Of a DNA stretch of 64,000 bases, positions 8,231-18,700 are shown piece after piece. Where the stretch lies: positions 1 to 64,000 of the forward strand of contig CAZDIO010000117.1 of NCBI GenBank assembly GCA_964505555.1. The letters run 5' to 3'. Source of the stretch: CAZDIO01 sp964505555. GTDB taxonomy: Bacteria > Bdellovibrionota_C > UBA2361 > SZUA-149 > CAZDIO01. The position numbers and the translations under genes are program-made. The notes beneath the pieces are model-generated. The model saw only the letters and a list, made by a program, of their open reading frames with translations, was not told the origin of the DNA and searched no databases. The stretch's first letter is position 1. The number at the start of each line of letters is the position of its first letter.

Positions 8231-9195
8231 GCTTTTGCTTTCTTTATCTCTTCAATGAGCTCGGGGATTACTTGGTAGAGGTCGCCAACCAGAGCATAAT
8301 CAGCGATCTCAAAAATCGGCGCATCGGCATCCTTATTAATGGCAACAATGACCTTTGAATCTTTCATCCCCGCAAGGTGTTGAATCGCACCAGAAATGCC
8401 GATCGCGATGTAGAGCTTCGGAGCAACAATCTTTCCCGTCTGACCCACCTGCCAATCATTTGGCGCATAACCCGAATCCACCGCCGCGCGGCTGGCACCG
8501 ACCGCCGCTCCAAGAAGATCGGCAAGGGGGAAAATTAGCTTTTCAAAATTTTCAGCCGACTTTAGCGCTCGACCTCCACTAATAATAACATCAGCCTCTG
8601 TAAGCTCTGGTCGCTCGCTTTTTGTCGTTTCAAAAGAGACAAACTGTTGTAAATCGCCTGCCTCTACGGTGATCGAGAGTTTCTTTACAGGACAAGCCGT
8701 TGCAGCTTTCTTTGCTGCATCAAAGTTTGAGCCTCGAATGGTGACCACTTTCTTCTGAGTCGTAATCTCTACATCGGCAAAGATATTTCCAGCAAACATT
8801 GGTCGGGTAAAGATATGTTGTTCTTTGATTGAAACAACATCACTCGCAAGACCCGCTTCTAAAAATCCAGAAATTCGTGGGAAGAGATCCTTTCCCTGAG
8901 AGCTGGCAAGCGCCACTACCAGTTCGGGAGATGTCTCAGCGATGACCTTTTTTAGCGCTGAGGTAAAAGTAAGTGCGAGATAGTGCGATAAATTTGGAGA
9001 CTCCACATAAACTACCTCATCGAGTCCGTAGAAAGATGTTTCTGTGGCCGCATCTCCTACTCCTTGACCTCCAAGTAATACACCGACTACTTTCTTGTAG
9101 CCTTGAACACGTTTTGCAATGAGTGCCGCTTCAATCGCAACGAGCGAACTTTTTCCTAACTTATTGTTCTGGTGCTCGATATAACAAAGTATCAC
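8227..9195 (-). CDS. etfA: Electron transfer flavoprotein alpha subunit
   Basis: EtfA carries the FAD of the heterodimeric electron transfer flavoprotein, which takes electrons from acyl-CoA and related dehydrogenases and passes them to the quinone pool. The 322 aa length is typical. The C-terminal FAD domain is intact: ISGGRALKS, then GAAVGASRAAVDSGY, VGQTGKIVAPKLYIA, GISGAIQHLAGM and a final INKDADAPIFEIADY. The start is GTG at 9195, 12 bases after the etfB stop. A likely electron donor, an acyl-CoA dehydrogenase, lies at 22121-23269; the ETF-quinone oxidoreductase was not found in this window. Confidence 0.96.
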   Translation of the reverse strand: MILCYIEHQNNKLGKSSLVAIEAALIAKRVQGYKKVVGVLLGGQGVGDAATETSFYGLDEVVYVESPNLSHYLALTFTSALKKVIAETSPELVVALASSQGKDLFPRISGFLEAGLASDVVSIKEQHIFTRPMFAGNIFADVEITTQKKVVTIRGSNFDAAKKAATACPVKKLSITVEAGDLQQFVSFETTKSERPELTEADVIISGGRALKSAENFEKLIFPLADLLGAAVGASRAAVDSGYAPNDWQVGQTGKIVAPKLYIAIGISGAIQHLAGMKDSKVIVAINKDADAPIFEIADYALVGDLYQVIPELIEEIKKAKA

Positions 9196-9207
9196 GCCGT
9201 TGCTCCT

Positions 9208-9966
9208 TTACAGTACTTTTGCTTCGTTCTTTAACTTCCCAACTAATTCAGAAACACTTCCCACCTTCACTCCGGCTTGACGCTTTTTGGGAGCTTCCAT
9301 CCGCACCACGCGCACCTTTGGCTCTGCATTAATACCCAGTGAAGCAAGGGGAATCTCCTCAAGAGGTTTCTTCTTTGCTTTGACGATCCCAGGAAGTGAA
9401 GGGTAACGAGGTTCATTTAATCGTAGATCCGTGGTGACCACCGTAGGAAGTGAGACCTTAATTGTTTCAAGTCCCCCATCAACTTCACGAGTTACGGTAG
9501 CGCTACTCCAGGTATCATCGATAACGAGTTTTGAAGCAAAGGTCGCTTGCGACAGCGAGAGTCGTTCTGCAAGAAGTTGTCCAGTTTGATTGGCATCGGA
9601 ATCAATCGCCTGTTTTCCCATGATCACCAGATTGGGAGATTCTTTTTTATAGATCTCCGCCAATATTCGATGGGCAGCATCAGAGTCAATAAATTCATCT
9701 GTAACGACAAGCACGGCGCGATCGGCCCCCATCGCCATTGCAGTTCGAAGTTGTTCCGTAGTTCCCGAAGGACCAATTGAGGCCACCACAACTTCAACTT
9801 CACCCTTACTCTCTTTAATCCGTAACGCTTCTTCAACAGCGATTTCGTCAAACGGATTAATAATCCACTTCACCCCTTCGGTGATAATTCCTTTGGCATC
9901 GGGTGCGATTTTTACAGCGATCTGATAATCAGGAACGCGCTTAAGAGCGACTAATATTTTTTTCAT
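9208..9966 (-). CDS. etfB: Electron transfer flavoprotein beta subunit
   Basis: EtfB binds AMP and forms the recognition surface of the electron transfer flavoprotein. The 252 aa length fits. It starts KKILVALKRVPD and shows the ETF-beta signature region: NPFDEIAVEEALRIKE, MAMGADRAVLV, GKQAIDSDANQTGQ, and VTREVDGGLETI leading to LPTVVTTDLRLNEPRYPSLP. It is the first gene of etfB-etfA-DUF192. No strong Shine-Dalgarno precedes the ATG at 9966. Confidence 0.96.
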   Translation of the reverse strand: MKKILVALKRVPDYQIAVKIAPDAKGIITEGVKWIINPFDEIAVEEALRIKESKGEVEVVVASIGPSGTTEQLRTAMAMGADRAVLVVTDEFIDSDAAHRILAEIYKKESPNLVIMGKQAIDSDANQTGQLLAERLSLSQATFASKLVIDDTWSSATVTREVDGGLETIKVSLPTVVTTDLRLNEPRYPSLPGIVKAKKKPLEEIPLASLGINAEPKVRVVRMEAPKKRQAGVKVGSVSELVGKLKNEAKVL

Positions 9967-10052
9967 AAAAAAGAGTACTTAGCTCCAAATGTTCTTCGGC
10001 TTCATTTCTTAGCATTAGCGATAGATATATGCCAGGTGTCAATTTTTCTTCT

Positions 10053-11363
10053 CTATGTTTTCGGTAAAGAACCGTTCTTATTGCTTGCTTTCTTGCGAGG
10101 GAAGAGAAGTCTTGAACCACGCTTGTTGGTAAGATAGTTCCATGCCCAGCGAAAAAAAACGATCATTTTATTTTCAAATTCTATAAGAAAATAAATATGA
10201 ACGATTGCCCACAGAATCCAGGCAATAAACCCTTGTAGGCGCAGTGCGTGAGATTCAACCACGGCCCTTCCCCGACCAATGACCGCCATCACTCCTTTAT
10301 CATGATAACGAAACGGTTTTCTTTTTTTGTTATCAATACTTGCCGCGATTACTCGGGCAACATGTTTTCCTTCCTGAATCGCCACGGGTGCAATACCCGG
10401 TAATGGCTCTCCCTTCCCATCCTTACAATGAGCTAAATCGCCGATTACAAATACATTAGGAAATTGGGGAAGAGCGAGATCGTGATTAACCTTAATCCTT
10501 CCCAGAGTATCTGTCTCCACCCCAGAAGTAGCAGAAACTATTTTTCCCAACGTAGCAGCCTTTACCCCTGCCGCCCAGATTATGGTGTTTGCGTAAATGG
10601 TGGCCTTCTCAACACCTTCCTTAATAATTTGCAATGTCCCCTCGCTCAGATCAGTAACGAATGTCTTTGTATAAACATTAACACCGAGATGCTTCAGTAC
10701 CTCTTTTGCATATTGAGATGATTGGGGACGAAACGTCGGGAGAATTCTCTCGCCTCCTTCAAAAAGAAGGATCTGCGCAGCACGTGAATCAAAGTTTCGA
10801 AACTCTTGCCGTAGGGTACTTCGCGCAAGTTCTGCAATAGCACTCGCAAGCTCAACTCCCGTTGGGCCCCCACCAACGATAGCAAAGGTAAGGTATCGTT
10901 TCTGAAGTTCAGGATCAGCACACCTCTCGGCTGCTTCAAAAGCACCAAGCACTTGGTTTCGAACAAGAGCTGCATCTTCTAACGTTTTTAGTCCCGGAGC
11001 AAACTGCTCCCACTGATCGTGTCCGAAGTATGAATGTGTCACTCCGGTTGCAAGCACAAAATAATCATAGGAGACGCGATTATCTTCTGTTTCTATAAAT
11101 GCCTTTTGAAGATCAACATTGACAACTTCACTTTGAATAACCTGGACACTTTTATACCGTGAAAGCACAGAGCGAAGGGGTGCAGCGATCTCGCTCTGAC
11201 TTAGAGAGCCAGTTGCTACTTGATAGAGAAGAGGTTGAAAGAGATGGTAATTGGTCTTATCAAAGAGGATCGTCGAAATATCTCTTTTTCCTAACTGAAT
11301 TGCTGCTTGAAGTCCGGCAAATCCGCCTCCAACAATAACCACCCGTGCCTTTGATCTGTTCAT
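10053..11363 (-). CDS. ndh: Type II NADH:quinone oxidoreductase (NDH-2)
   Basis: A single-subunit, non-pumping flavoenzyme that oxidises NADH and reduces membrane quinone. Two Rossmann motifs are present: the FAD site VVIVGGGFAGLQAA near residue 10 and the NADH site FAIVGGGPTGVELA near 165. IWAAGVKA and VFVIGDLAH (FAD-contacting) follow. The C-terminal amphipathic segment (GFIAWILWAIVHIYFLIEF) and basic tail fit membrane attachment. The ATG at 11363 has AGGAC 8 bases upstream and lies 10 bases after the preceding stop. An ATG 30 bases earlier would overlap that gene and has no good ribosome site, so I prefer 11363 (436 aa). It is the last gene of a three-gene unit. Confidence 0.93.
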   Translation of the reverse strand: MNRSKARVVIVGGGFAGLQAAIQLGKRDISTILFDKTNYHLFQPLLYQVATGSLSQSEIAAPLRSVLSRYKSVQVIQSEVVNVDLQKAFIETEDNRVSYDYFVLATGVTHSYFGHDQWEQFAPGLKTLEDAALVRNQVLGAFEAAERCADPELQKRYLTFAIVGGGPTGVELASAIAELARSTLRQEFRNFDSRAAQILLFEGGERILPTFRPQSSQYAKEVLKHLGVNVYTKTFVTDLSEGTLQIIKEGVEKATIYANTIIWAAGVKAATLGKIVSATSGVETDTLGRIKVNHDLALPQFPNVFVIGDLAHCKDGKGEPLPGIAPVAIQEGKHVARVIAASIDNKKRKPFRYHDKGVMAVIGRGRAVVESHALRLQGFIAWILWAIVHIYFLIEFENKMIVFFRWAWNYLTNKRGSRLLFPRKKASNKNGSLPKT

Positions 11364-11373
11364 TGAATTGTCC

Positions 11374-12093
11374 TCATTGACGAGCCGTGGCATAGCTCAG
11401 CGCAATCCGGCTTCCCGGAGAATAGAATATAGAACACGGTACTGAGTTCTCAAATGTCTTTGCCAACGCCGATCCATACAACATGGTAAAATCTATACTA
11501 CAAGTTTCTAGCACAGCATGATGAATGTGCCATGGCTCATGACTTACATGATACTTAATCGTCTTCCCTCTACGATCAACACCGAAGCCGTGATAACGCT
11601 CGACAATAAAATGCTCAAATGTTGATTGGCTTGAAAGATTGGAATCGGGGCCAAACGTGACCTTAAGAAGAGACTCCTTCGTTTGAAAACATTTTGGGAG
11701 GGTATATACGGCAGCATTTTTCGTTATCTCGCTACGCACAGTTTTAATAGTAAGTTTTTCATTAAAAAATAGCCGTGCAGTCCATGAAACGACCCGATAA
11801 GGACATACTTCATGAATAAAGACCACACCCCGTTCGGAAGTAACAGGATCACGGACATAGAAGCGCAAATTGAGCTCAGAAAACGAATGAAAAAAAGGCA
11901 CTGGGATATTGCTCAAACGGGTGTTTAAAAACTGAAAGGCAACTAAGCTAACAATAGCTCTCTCCTGATAACGATCGAGCTCAAGTCCGGGCGGAACATA
12001 TGGGAGTAGCATAGCGTCATTGATTTCATAGGAGAGAAAAACAAGATTACTCCAATTCGCAGTAAGAAACGTGGCTGGTGTTTTCTCTTTCAT
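11374..12093 (-). CDS. DUF2071 (YqjF-like) protein
   Basis: A 239-residue member of the DUF2071/YqjF family, which has the acetoacetate-decarboxylase-like fold but no established reaction. The signature at the N-terminus is present: ANWSNLVFLSYEI, LLPYVPPGLELD, AIVSLVAFQFLNTRL, followed by the ELNLRFYV and RGVVFIHEV strands. It starts 2 bases after the stop of the regulator and ends 10 bases before ndh, so the three form one operon. Whether it detoxifies a metabolite connected with respiration is unknown. Confidence 0.82.
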   Translation of the reverse strand: MKEKTPATFLTANWSNLVFLSYEINDAMLLPYVPPGLELDRYQERAIVSLVAFQFLNTRLSNIPVPFFHSFSELNLRFYVRDPVTSERGVVFIHEVCPYRVVSWTARLFFNEKLTIKTVRSEITKNAAVYTLPKCFQTKESLLKVTFGPDSNLSSQSTFEHFIVERYHGFGVDRRGKTIKYHVSHEPWHIHHAVLETCSIDFTMLYGSALAKTFENSVPCSIFYSPGSRIALSYATARQ

Positions 12094-12095
12094 CT

Positions 12096-12650
12096 CTAAC
12101 TGGCTTTTCGATCCAGCAATTCCTCAATTTTTCTATCAAACTTCAATAACCTCCTTACTAAAGCAAGTGGGAGTTTTCGTACTCGACGATAAAAAGACAC
12201 CCCCAGCTCCAGAGCTTGCTTCAAATCATTGATCAGTATTTTTAAATGTTCAGATCGTTTTGAAGTTGTTGCAGAAAGGGTATTTAAAAGCTCAATGGTG
12301 GGAATGAGTTCCTGCTCGATTCTTTTGTCTGCAATTTTTGCAAGAAAATTCCAAACATTTCGGTCAGGCTCAAAGTGCTCTCGGCGATCACCAAGAACAT
12401 GGGTTAACTTGATGAGATCCCATCCCTTTAACTCACGAAGGGCGGTGCTTACGTTTGACCGAGCAAGATTTAGGGTCTCAGAGATATCTTGAGCATGAAG
12501 GGGCTTATCTACCGCAAGTAACAACGCATGAACCTGCGCAACGGCACGATTAATACCCCAACGACCCCCCATCTCCCCCCAATGAAGGATAAAGGATTTT
12601 TGGGTATCATCTAAGGGGAGCATGTATTCCTTTATTTCTGACATTTCCAT
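12096..12650 (-). CDS. GbsR/MarR-type winged-helix transcriptional regulator
   Basis: A 184-residue regulator of the GbsR-like (COG1510) branch of the MarR superfamily. The winged helix-turn-helix spans about 30-95, with QVHALLLAVDKPLHAQDIS, the recognition helix in NLARSNVSTALRELKGW and the wing GDRREHFEPD. The C-terminal half is helical and probably dimerises. It heads the regulator-DUF2071-ndh operon, so it most likely controls it. The effector cannot be read from the sequence. No Shine-Dalgarno is evident at the ATG; a second in-frame ATG lies 6 bases on. Confidence 0.85.
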   Translation of the reverse strand: MEMSEIKEYMLPLDDTQKSFILHWGEMGGRWGINRAVAQVHALLLAVDKPLHAQDISETLNLARSNVSTALRELKGWDLIKLTHVLGDRREHFEPDRNVWNFLAKIADKRIEQELIPTIELLNTLSATTSKRSEHLKILINDLKQALELGVSFYRRVRKLPLALVRRLLKFDRKIEELLDRKAS

Positions 12651-12799
12651 AATAACAGAAATGCATCACGAAAGCAAGGAAACATCTCTACAATAAAAGA
12701 TGAAATGAATGTCGTTGAACTAAATTAAGCCATTGGCTCGGAAGGGTCTGCCTCCGCCTACTTTAACGACTAACGACAATATGGCCGAAAGGCTCATCA

Positions 12800-15700
12800 T
12801 TATGGAGGAGGCACCGTGCAATTCAGATAGGCTCGAAAATTCTCATTCATTTTTCCAAAGACACTCGGGCCTACCTTTTGATTTAATGATTGCATTGCTT
12901 GGCCTCCAACACCAAACCCTATGGTTCTCATGTACAGTACACTGTCGCGAACGAACAACTTGCGAGCTACAAATCCGGTGTGGAAAATGTGCCAAGGATT
13001 TGTGAAGTTATAGATAGTACCGTCAGCACCAAATCTGACGGTAACTTCTCCAAAGTGAGGAATAGGAGGGGCATTCTTATATCCAAACCAAAGATTCAAC
13101 ATATTGACGTCATAGATTCCACCGTTTTCAACGGAACTATCAACACCCGGCACTTGAAATTGAAGTTGAAGTTGCAAACTTTGTTCAAATGACCAGCCAG
13201 ATCCAGAAATCACAGCCAATGGATCATTATCCGAGAAAAAATGTGTTTCTGGATGTTTTTTGTCATTATAAAGATATACAAATGCCCCCCGCATCGCCCC
13301 GTCGGCAAACTCACCTTTCCCAAGCACCGATCCAGCTCCACCTGCAAGTGCAGCGCCGATAAGATTACCTGAAGCTGCCCCGTAGGTACCAAAGCTACCA
13401 CTAAAGAATCCTGCCCGAAAATCTCCTCCCTCCACTTCAGTAAGTGCCCCTTGGGTAAACCCGTGCGCAACGGCTCTTACCAAAAGTTGCTGCTCATCAA
13501 CTACCGAACCCATCATGAAAGTGGCTTGCGCATTTATTGCTGCCATCGGCATGGAGCTAAATCCTGCTTTTAAACTATCAGCAAAAGATCCTCCATTAAC
13601 CAGTGTGCCTACAAAGTTTGAGGAGAATGCTGAAATCGCTGCATTCAGCATAGAAGAAGAACCTGGCAAGAAGTAATTAGCCACAAGATTGACGACTAGT
13701 GGAAGCCATTTCTTAAAGAATTTCTTAAGGCTGAACATCCCCGTCGGATCAGTAAACGACAGTGGGTTGTTAAGCACATAACTATAGGCATTAAGGCTCT
13801 GCGAATTAAACGGGTCTTGTATTACCGGATCAACACTTAAAAACCGACCAACCGCCGGATCGTAAACGCGGCCGTTCATATGAATAAGCGCAGCAGCGTC
13901 AAGGTGCTCATGCCCCGTAAAGCCTCGAGTGGTTGAACTTAAAATTGGCTGCGCGGCTGGTGTCCAGTCACCGTTTCGACGCTTACCCCACGGGTCAAAA
14001 CTGAGGCGCTCAGTTACTTGTCCAGTAGCGTCCGTAATCGTGGTAATTGATCCAAGGTGGTCAAGATGAAGAAAGGACAACTTCGGTGGGATTCCCGTTC
14101 CTGTTGTGTAAATAGCAACAATTCCATCTGAACCATTTACATAGTGGACTTCTTCCAAAGCTCCACCGCGCAAAACCTGTTCGTAGATTCCATCGATGTA
14201 GACCCTGCGCTCTTCAAGAGCTCCCGAACCTCTATCTTCAATTCGCTGCTCAAAGCGTTTTCGGTTCGGGTCGTACGCAAAACGGAGAAGTTTTGTCTCC
14301 GTAATGATTGCATATGGCAGATTAAATGAGGTGTACTGAAGTGCTTGATTCAGAGACGCGGTGCGATTTCCTCTCGTATCGTAGCTAAAGGTATTAGGAG
14401 TAGCTCCATTAATCGAGGTTAGCGCATGAGGGCCGGCACCGTTCTCACCATAGAGGTAGGTCCCCACATCGCTACGAGAAGTAATATTTCCAAGTTCGTC
14501 ATACGTTATGGTAACAGCAGCACTGCCCGAAACGTGCGCCTGTGTAAGACGGTTTAGACTGTCGTACTGAAAGCTCTCTTCCTTTCCTACAATGTAGTCT
14601 TTTCGTTTTAAAAAGTTCCCTAACGCATCAAAGGTGAACTCCAGATCGTGAATACCAGAGATCGTAATTCGCTTTGGTAAGCCACGCACAACATCGTAGC
14701 TATGAGTCGCCCCAAGTCCATTACCAAAACGATCTTTTTCCAGTTGGTTACGAGCATTTCTCGCTTCTGCCTTCCAGATAAGCAAATTGTCAGCCGCTGT
14801 TCGAACTTCGCTAAGGTAGCCCAGCTTATTGTAGAAGTTTCGTATGGTCCATCCACTAGGATAGCGAAGCTGCGAGGTTCTTCCAAGCTGATCAAAGGTT
14901 TGACGGGTCGTATACGTAGTACGAGAGATAACTTTTTGCGTGGCTGTAAGTCGCCCAAGAGGGTCATATTCGTATGATTCAACAAAGTTCCCAATGCCAC
15001 GGACACGAGCAAGCTTTCCAATGCCATATCTTGCTGTGTCATACTCCCAAGTTTCCGTACCTTCAGGGGAGGTGCGACTTGCCATACGGTTAAGTGCATC
15101 ATAGGTGAAGGTAGTTACTGAGCTTCCCGCTTCCTCGCGAGTAAGTCGCCCACGCGCATCGTAGTCAAAGGTCGTTACCCCAGAGTTAGGATCATCTATC
15201 GAGGTGCGATTTCCTCGATCATCAAAGGTCATCAGTGTTACATGACCGAGCGAATCGCGGATCTCAGTAAGATTACTGTAACTATCATAGCGATAGGTTG
15301 TGGTTTTATTGTTTGCATCTTTTACTGATACAACCTTACCGAGGCTATTTGTCGTGGTTACCGTTTGCTGATTGAGGGGGTTTGTAACCGTTGTGGTAAA
15401 ACCAAAATAGGTGGTAGTCGTCACTCGGTTTCCAGGAGCTGTTACCCGCGTGATACGACCGAGATTGTCGTATTCAGAAACACTCCACTGCGGTGTTTCG
15501 CCTTCAAAGTAAGGTTCTGAGAGATGGGTTAAATTTCCCCGTTCATCGAAGGCACGGTCAACAAAGATTTTTCGACCATCAAACGAGGTAGCAACTCTTC
15601 GAATCTCACGACCAAGTTCATCGAAGTGCTTTATCGTCGGGGGTTCGCCTGAAACATCGGTTCTTACAAAGTACGCGCTTCCGGGAGGTGATGCACTATC

Positions 15701-18700
15701 AGCTTTTAGATAAAGCGTGCGGGTTACGGTTTGGTCAGCTCGTGTTTCACTTACTAATCGCCCAAACGCATCGAAGGCAAACGTTGTTGTAAGATTATTA
15801 GGCCCACGTATACTTGTAACTTGACCGTAACGGGGATCGTAGCTGCGAGTTTCGGTGTGGTGAAGCGCATTGGATGACGTTACTGCGAACTGACCGCGCA
15901 AATCGTATGTTTTTTCCTCAAGCAGAGTTTCAACACCGTTTGCAAGCACGGTTGTAGCAACAATATTTCCGTAGGCATCGTAGCTATAACTCTTTTCGAA
16001 GCGGTCTTCTGGATCGTTTGGCTCTGTGATCTCTTTAGAAGTAAGACCCCGATCGGGGAGATACTCAAAGCTTGCGCTTCGGGTAATAGCCTCAGCATCA
16101 GGCGCCGACTTTGTTACCGTTGTCTCCTCGAGTTTTCCTATGAGCCAATTTGTTTCATCGTTACTGTAGCTATTTGTTGTTGTCTCACGATAACCATCAT
16201 TAAACTCCCCTACCGACTGAACGACATTTCCGAAATTATCGTAGGTAAAAGCGGTGCTAGAACTTTTTACGAAACTTTCATCAAGTTCGTAAGCGCTCTC
16301 CACACTTTGAGAGATGTAGGGAAAGTGCGATCCGTACGGAGATGAGATAAATGCCCAAGTATCTTCTTTAATGTTTAAAAGTTTGCCATTACTCTGTCGA
16401 ACTTCTGTTTTATATGGCTGTCCCTGAAAAGGGTAATCCTGTCTATAGAATGTCGAGTTCTTGATTCCCGTTTTAAGGTCGGTCGCATCAACCCTCTTTA
16501 CTCCGGAAAAACCTCGACCGTTTAACTCTGCTCGAAGTCCGGTATAGTGATAGGAGGTCCATTGTTGAGTGCCAAGGCCATCCCATATCGCTACCCAGGA
16601 AACCCCAGTCACCGGCAATTTGAGATCCACCGTTGGATACACTGCCCCAGTTTCTTTGGTATATATCGAAGAATTAGAAAGATGCGCATATGAGATCTGA
16701 ATACGGTGACCAAGACCGTTTATGATGTTTCCAAGTAAATTAGTTTTGGTGGTCGTTCGATTTTGGAACGAGACTCCGCTTGCAGAGATCCGACCAATAT
16801 CTGTAAAGCCATCTCCGTTCCAATCGCCAACGATTACGGGGTGCACATTTCCATCGGTGTATCCTGCCGATGCGCCATAATTATCAAGTAGATATGGACC
16901 ATAAAAAACGCCGTTTTTTTGCGTGTAGTATTTTACTCCGCCGGAATAAACACGCGCGATATCACCAACCCCATCACCGTTAAAGTCCCCTGTAAAAATC
17001 GGATACGTGTTTCCATTGGAATAACCTTGAGCAAGAGAGAAATCAGCTAATTCACGGCACGGGGCAAATCCTACCCCTGTTGATTCACAGAAACTGACCA
17101 CCTCACCACGCACTCGGGCGATATCTGCCAAGCCGTCGCCGTTCCAGTCACCGGTCAAAATCGGATAGGTATTACCATCAGTAAATCCTTGAGCTGTTCC
17201 GAAATTTGGGAGCACAATACGTGGTCCAAAATCCGTACCGGTTGATAGACGAACCACCACACCTCCAGCCGCAACCCGACCTACATCTGTAAGCCCATCG
17301 CCATTAAAATCACTGGTAAGAATCGGATTCGTACTTGAAATATTGAATCCCTGCCGTGGTGCAAAATCGCTTAGGGTAAGAGCTAAAACAAAACCAGTTC
17401 CTGTTGATCGATAAAATCTGGTGACATCTTCCCCGACTCTTGCAAAATCTGTCCGACCGTCTCCATTCCAATCTCCGGTGATGATCGGATAACGATTTTC
17501 ATTGGTGTAGGCGTTACTTACACCAAGTCCTGGCACGTTTCCAAAGAACTGAAACTCACCCGGTGTCGATAGATAGAACGCGATACCATAACTTAAAGTA
17601 ACCCGCCCGATATCGGTTCTTCCATCACCATTCCAATCTCCAGAGAATGTTTGCAGAGAATGTGCATAATCATAATAGCCAGAAGTAGGTGGTTCAATAC
17701 CTGGAGGAAAACTATCGCAGAGCGAAAAGCCACTTCCGGTCGAGCAATATGCCACTGTGTTAGCACCAAGACTCCTTGCAATGTCAGTTCTTCCATCACC
17801 ATCCCAATCGCCGAAAATAATTGAGCTGTTTGTTGAATTAGCATAACCCTGCTGTGGTGAGAGATCGCCTAAGGTAGTTGAAGCAGCAGAAAAAAGTGGA
17901 GCATCCTGATTGTTCGTGTCCCAGAAAAAAGATGTCGCAGGGAGACAGACTCCTTGAGCCGTGCATTTTTTGACTCCAGCAAGACGCCTCTCTTGAGCTA
18001 TCGCCTCTGGAGCATTGTACCAAAAACGGTACTCCCAAGCAGAGCTCTCACCTGTAAAAGTCGAGATTTTTAAGAGATGGCTTCGGTTCGTAAACGCTCC
18101 GCCTGCAATGTAGCGCACCATCGAAGCAGGAAGGGTTTCATACTCAAAACGAACTGAGTTGTACGGTGCTAGTCCAGTATTGCTATTGCCCGTGTAATCG
18201 ATCCTAAGTGGCTGATTCTCTCCAATTTGCGGATCGTTGGCGTAAGTAATGGTTAGGTAATTGCCACTCCGATCAGAAACTTTATTTAACTTCCAAGCAA
18301 GCGTTCCTGCCGTGCCTGAAGTGCGAAGACGCGAATCATCGGTGTTCCCATACTCATAAATAAGTGAATCTTTATGGTATACGATAAACGAGTTGGGGCC
18401 GACACCGCTCTGACCGAGAGAAACGATATTAGAGAAGGACTCTCTTTCGGTACGGTAGTGAGTATTGTTTTCTCCATACGCGCCGGAAACACTAATCAGA
18501 CGGTTTCCGTTAAGACAGAGAGCATCGCTCGTAGTAAAAGTTATCCCAGCGATATAACCGTCTTGCGCGAATGTTCTTGGACACCGAGAAATTGCAGAAA
18601 GCCCTTCTATCTCCCAGCCAGGCCCAAGTAATCCAACTCCCTGACCACTATTGTAAGAAAGGCTGAGCTTCGGAATTAATCCGGCGGTTCCCGGCGGAAC

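Noticed and set aside
14620..15102. 160-codon minus-strand frame inside the Rhs gene, with an opposite 91-codon frame
   Set aside because: Both overlap the long, clearly coding Rhs frame; their translations show no domain and have no ribosome sites.
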